Positions 61,663-64,000 of a stretch of DNA of 64,000 nucleotides are shown here, piece after piece (positions within the stretch are counted from its first letter, which is position 1; each line of letters opens with the position of its first letter). The notes beneath the pieces were generated by a model that worked only from the letters and a program-made list of their open reading frames with translations, did no database searches and was not told where the DNA came from. The translations under genes and the position numbers were made by a program. This DNA comes from Flavobacteriales bacterium (GTDB lineage: Bacteria > Bacteroidota > Bacteroidia > UBA10329). The stretch lies in contig JACJZQ010000015.1 in assembly GCA_020635495.1 (NCBI GenBank), positions 1-64,000 of the forward strand, in the 5' to 3' direction.

Positions 61663-63308
61663 TTCTCCCTATCTAATACTAAAACGGTACAATGCAAAGC
61701 TGAAGAGTGATCGTATCCGTATGGAATCTTAATGGCCTCAATTCCGCTTTTGCTTTTTAGGACTGAAATGGTAGTGTCGGCATATTTGCGTATTCGCGAA
61801 CCACAATAATACGGCAGATAAAACTTATCTGAACCAGCGGTGGACTCGGACAATCCGTTAGCGAACGAATAATAACCATAAATTCTCCCGTCATTACAAT
61901 CCCATCCCAAAGGAAGTGGAACTTCAATCCTTCTTCCTATCACATTAGTTTCTGTCTTTAAATCTGCATCCAGCTTGTCTGCAGTATTGACAATCCATTT
62001 TCTAAGTCGACTAGTGCGCGCTGAAATAGTGTCTAAATTCTCCTTCGCGCTTCCGGGGTCACATTTATCCACAGTGTTCAAACTTGCATCAGGAAGTGTA
62101 AGCATATAAACAAGGGTATCTTTTTCAGGGCCTTGCCGAAATTGAAGCAACGAAATGAACATGTCGATATGCCAAAGGGGTTGCGAACTAAACCCACCAT
62201 TCAATTGCTTATAGTCATCTTCTTCTTTTTCAGTTCCAACCCAAACGACCGGAACTTTCACAATTGACTCAAATGCTTCGGTTACCATTGATTCTGACAC
62301 CGATTCCATATCTAGTCCTAAACGATCTAAATTTTCTTTGACACCTCCCAAGTTGGTGTCTAGATAGTTTTTCATCAAGGTCTCCCTCCCTATTAGAACA
62401 ACCTTCGAAGAAAAAAGACTATTTCCGCCTTCAATGTTTAGAATACTTGGTTTAGCGAATCCAATTCCAGCTTTTGCGGCCACATCTTTTGCTATGACAT
62501 TGTACAACTCCTGCTTGTAGCGTTCTCCACGAAACTGACTTCTAATTAAGGAATTACCACTTCGCTGCTGTACGAGTAGATAATCCTGAGGCCAGCTGGT
62601 TAGTAGTTCATTAGCTTCTTTGACGCAATGACAGATCGAAGCAGATTCAGAACAGAGTTCATCTAAATAATCCACTCTTACTTCTATTCGAACCTTTCCA
62701 GCTTCATACGCTTTACACGTTTTTATCAATTCATTCTTAGAGTCTTCACGTTGCCTTCTCCTCAATTCTCGCCATTTCAAGGCAAGCTTTCTAAGCTTTT
62801 TGATTCTGTATTTATCCAGATTAGAGGAAATCGAATATCCTTCAACGTGAATTTCGTTCCTGATCAACTTTAGATAATCATCGTAGTTTTCAAAGTTTGA
62901 ATCAAAACTTACAAGTTTGTTTGATTCACTTTCGAATTCATTACTGAATGCTTTTAACTGTTCATTAACTTTATCATCGTTAGAAGTAAAGACATCGTCT
63001 TCAATTTTCCCATTAATTCTTTCTGAGCTGCCAATGTGATACAGTATAACAACATTATCGGCCACATGATTCAAGAGTGCAGGGATGAAATCCTCGCAGT
63101 ATGTTGCATCAAGACAAACGGATGGGCTGACCGTAAGCCCACCCGAATACACGCATCCCGAACTTATACTTCCAACATCACCTACCTCAATCGGCAATAC
63201 GGTTAAAACCTGTGATATTTTTCCTTCGAATGAAGAAACAAAATGCTCTTGTTGTTGATTACATGCAATAAGAACAATGGCGAGTACTATGATTGACCAG
63301 TGCCTCAA
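61656..63308 (-). CDS. Lipoprotein with guanidino-group-modifying (agmatine/peptidylarginine deiminase-like) catalytic motifs
   Basis: The 550-residue product starts at TTG 63308 (a stop lies five codons upstream and no ATG is available) and has a lipobox V-L-I-A-C (Cys16). The C-terminal half carries motifs in the order and spacing of agmatine/peptidylarginine deiminases: I-E-G-G-N at 292-296, W-H-I-D-M-F with His380-x-Asp382, K-F-Y-L-P-Y-Y before the end, and A-L-H-C with Cys540 ten residues from the C-terminus. These would supply the H-x-D and the nucleophilic Cys. The first 200 residues are helical and unassigned. The usual G-G-G before the last H-C is absent. This is motif reading only, and citrulline production is inference. 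Confidence 0.6.
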   Translation of the reverse strand: MRHWSIIVLAIVLIACNQQQEHFVSSFEGKISQVLTVLPIEVGDVGSISSGCVYSGGLTVSPSVCLDATYCEDFIPALLNHVADNVVILYHIGSSERINGKIEDDVFTSNDDKVNEQLKAFSNEFESESNKLVSFDSNFENYDDYLKLIRNEIHVEGYSISSNLDKYRIKKLRKLALKWRELRRRQREDSKNELIKTCKAYEAGKVRIEVRVDYLDELCSESASICHCVKEANELLTSWPQDYLLVQQRSGNSLIRSQFRGERYKQELYNVIAKDVAAKAGIGFAKPSILNIEGGNSLFSSKVVLIGRETLMKNYLDTNLGGVKENLDRLGLDMESVSESMVTEAFESIVKVPVVWVGTEKEEDDYKQLNGGFSSQPLWHIDMFISLLQFRQGPEKDTLVYMLTLPDASLNTVDKCDPGSAKENLDTISARTSRLRKWIVNTADKLDADLKTETNVIGRRIEVPLPLGWDCNDGRIYGYYSFANGLSESTAGSDKFYLPYYCGSRIRKYADTTISVLKSKSGIEAIKIPYGYDHSSALHCTVLVLDRENH

Positions 63309-63317
63309 ATCAGCAGA

Positions 63318-64000
63318 TCAACAGCCAACATGTTTTATGCTAAACCCCTTGCCCCAAAGAACCTGTCCGTAACTCCAAAAGCACTGAGCCCCAGCATTCT
63401 TTGGTCCCTCGCTGCTATGGAAAGTGAGAGAATGTACATCATCACCACTATTATACTTGTAAGTGATGTAAAGTACTTCTCCTTTATTCCAATCTGTAAT
63501 TACGTGAAGGGCCTCACCTTTCTGTTTGTCTCCATGCAATTCTCTCGCGTCATTCGCACCAACAATAGCTGGGCTTCCGCCTGTGTTCCCACCACCTTGC
63601 ACAATTTTCAAGTCCATCATCGAGTTGATTTTAATATCGTCCGAGGCTACCTTAGGCATGTTCGCTAATTCAATGCCCGATTTAATCTCAAATGCTAGTT
63701 GCGGATCGTTATTGACATCATCCTTAGGCTTTAATTGTACTGATAAGGCTGGACCACCATCCGTTAACTCGTATGAAGCAGCGGTGTAGATACTTCCGTC
63801 TGTTTTAATTCCAACCAAACTAATTACAACTCGATTAGCGTCTAGTTTAGCCTCTATATTCATTCCAGGCTTAGAACCCTCGCTGTAAAAATGATGTCCG
63901 TCAATTTTAGTTGCTATGATAATTGCGTCAAGCTCCTGATCAACTTGCATTCCGAATTTTTTATAATTCTCCTTAGACGAGGAATTGAAGCAATCCGTAC
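63318..64000 (-). CDS. Protein of unknown function, 5' end beyond the window
   Basis: The reading frame stays open to the right edge. ATG 63950 is possible, but sixteen more in-frame codons without a stop precede it, so the gene probably starts outside. At least 227 residues are visible: mixed beta-rich, with L-T-D-G-G-P-A-L-S-V-Q-L-K and a Gly-rich V-Q-G-G-G-N-T-G-G-S-P loop, ending near a C-F-W-S-Y-G and a final Cys. The family is not recognised. It ends nine bases before the deiminase-like lipoprotein gene on the same strand, so the two are likely cotranscribed. Confidence 0.6.
   Translation of the reverse strand, partial: TDCFNSSSKENYKKFGMQVDQELDAIIIATKIDGHHFYSEGSKPGMNIEAKLDANRVVISLVGIKTDGSIYTAASYELTDGGPALSVQLKPKDDVNNDPQLAFEIKSGIELANMPKVASDDIKINSMMDLKIVQGGGNTGGSPAIVGANDARELHGDKQKGEALHVITDWNKGEVLYITYKYNSGDDVHSLTFHSSEGPKNAGAQCFWSYGQVLWGKGFSIKHVGC

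Overview
The window looks like a chromosomal segment of a Bacteroidota bacterium, most likely a free-living, aerobic, Flavobacteriales-like organism. The reasons are: type IX secretion (T9SS) C-terminal sorting tails on at least four proteins; TonB-dependent receptors with carboxypeptidase-regulatory N-domains; DUF5686, DUF4919 and Bacteroidota-type SpoIIE, MutL and exosortase proteins; TAnnTTTG-type -7 promoter elements just upstream of several genes; and weak Shine-Dalgarno signals. Genes are densely packed on both strands. I see no rRNA, tRNA, CRISPR array, transposase, integrase or phage gene.

Layout. 0-8.6 kb: tail of a T9SS cargo protein, a secreted protein, a TonB receptor, HMG-CoA lyase, two paralogous secreted proteins, and a ferredoxin/U32 pair. 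8.7-16.3 kb: a SpoIIE phosphatase, a VOC lipoprotein, then a tightly coupled run of five enzymes: CrtI-type desaturase, flavin-halogenase-like protein, acyl carrier protein, condensation-domain-like acyltransferase and di-iron hydroxylase. This run is the best candidate in the window for an undescribed biosynthetic system. 16.3-27 kb: YHYH lipoprotein, sulfotransferase, DUF5686 outer-membrane protein, SET protein, DUF1796/DUF2007 pair, RraA, a second di-iron hydroxylase, EamA transporter and exported MsrB. 27-34 kb: prolyl oligopeptidase, vanadium-haloperoxidase-like T9SS protein, and a metallo-beta-lactamase/rhodanese sulfur operon. 34-41 kb: a small repeat-rich island (SecD-like lipoprotein and uracil-DNA-glycosylase-like protein, each preceded by the same 26-bp repeat), a GH3-serine hydrolase fusion and mutL. 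41-52 kb: pentaheme T9SS cytochrome, membrane metallopeptidase, second TonB receptor, an acyl-CoA ligase/C45 acyltransferase pair and fumarylacetoacetase. 52-64 kb: AsmA protein, histidine kinase-hemW-exosortase run, a LuxR/TPR operon, and at the right edge a lipoprotein carrying the motif set of guanidino-group-modifying (agmatine/peptidylarginine deiminase) enzymes, coupled to a gene cut by the window end.

Most other genes are cell-envelope, repair or catabolic housekeeping. HMG-CoA lyase and fumarylacetoacetase both feed acetoacetate from amino-acid breakdown. The rhodanese, persulfide-hydrolase and cytochrome genes sit next to palindromes shaped like Crp/Fnr operators. All functional calls come from reading motifs by eye; no database search was run.
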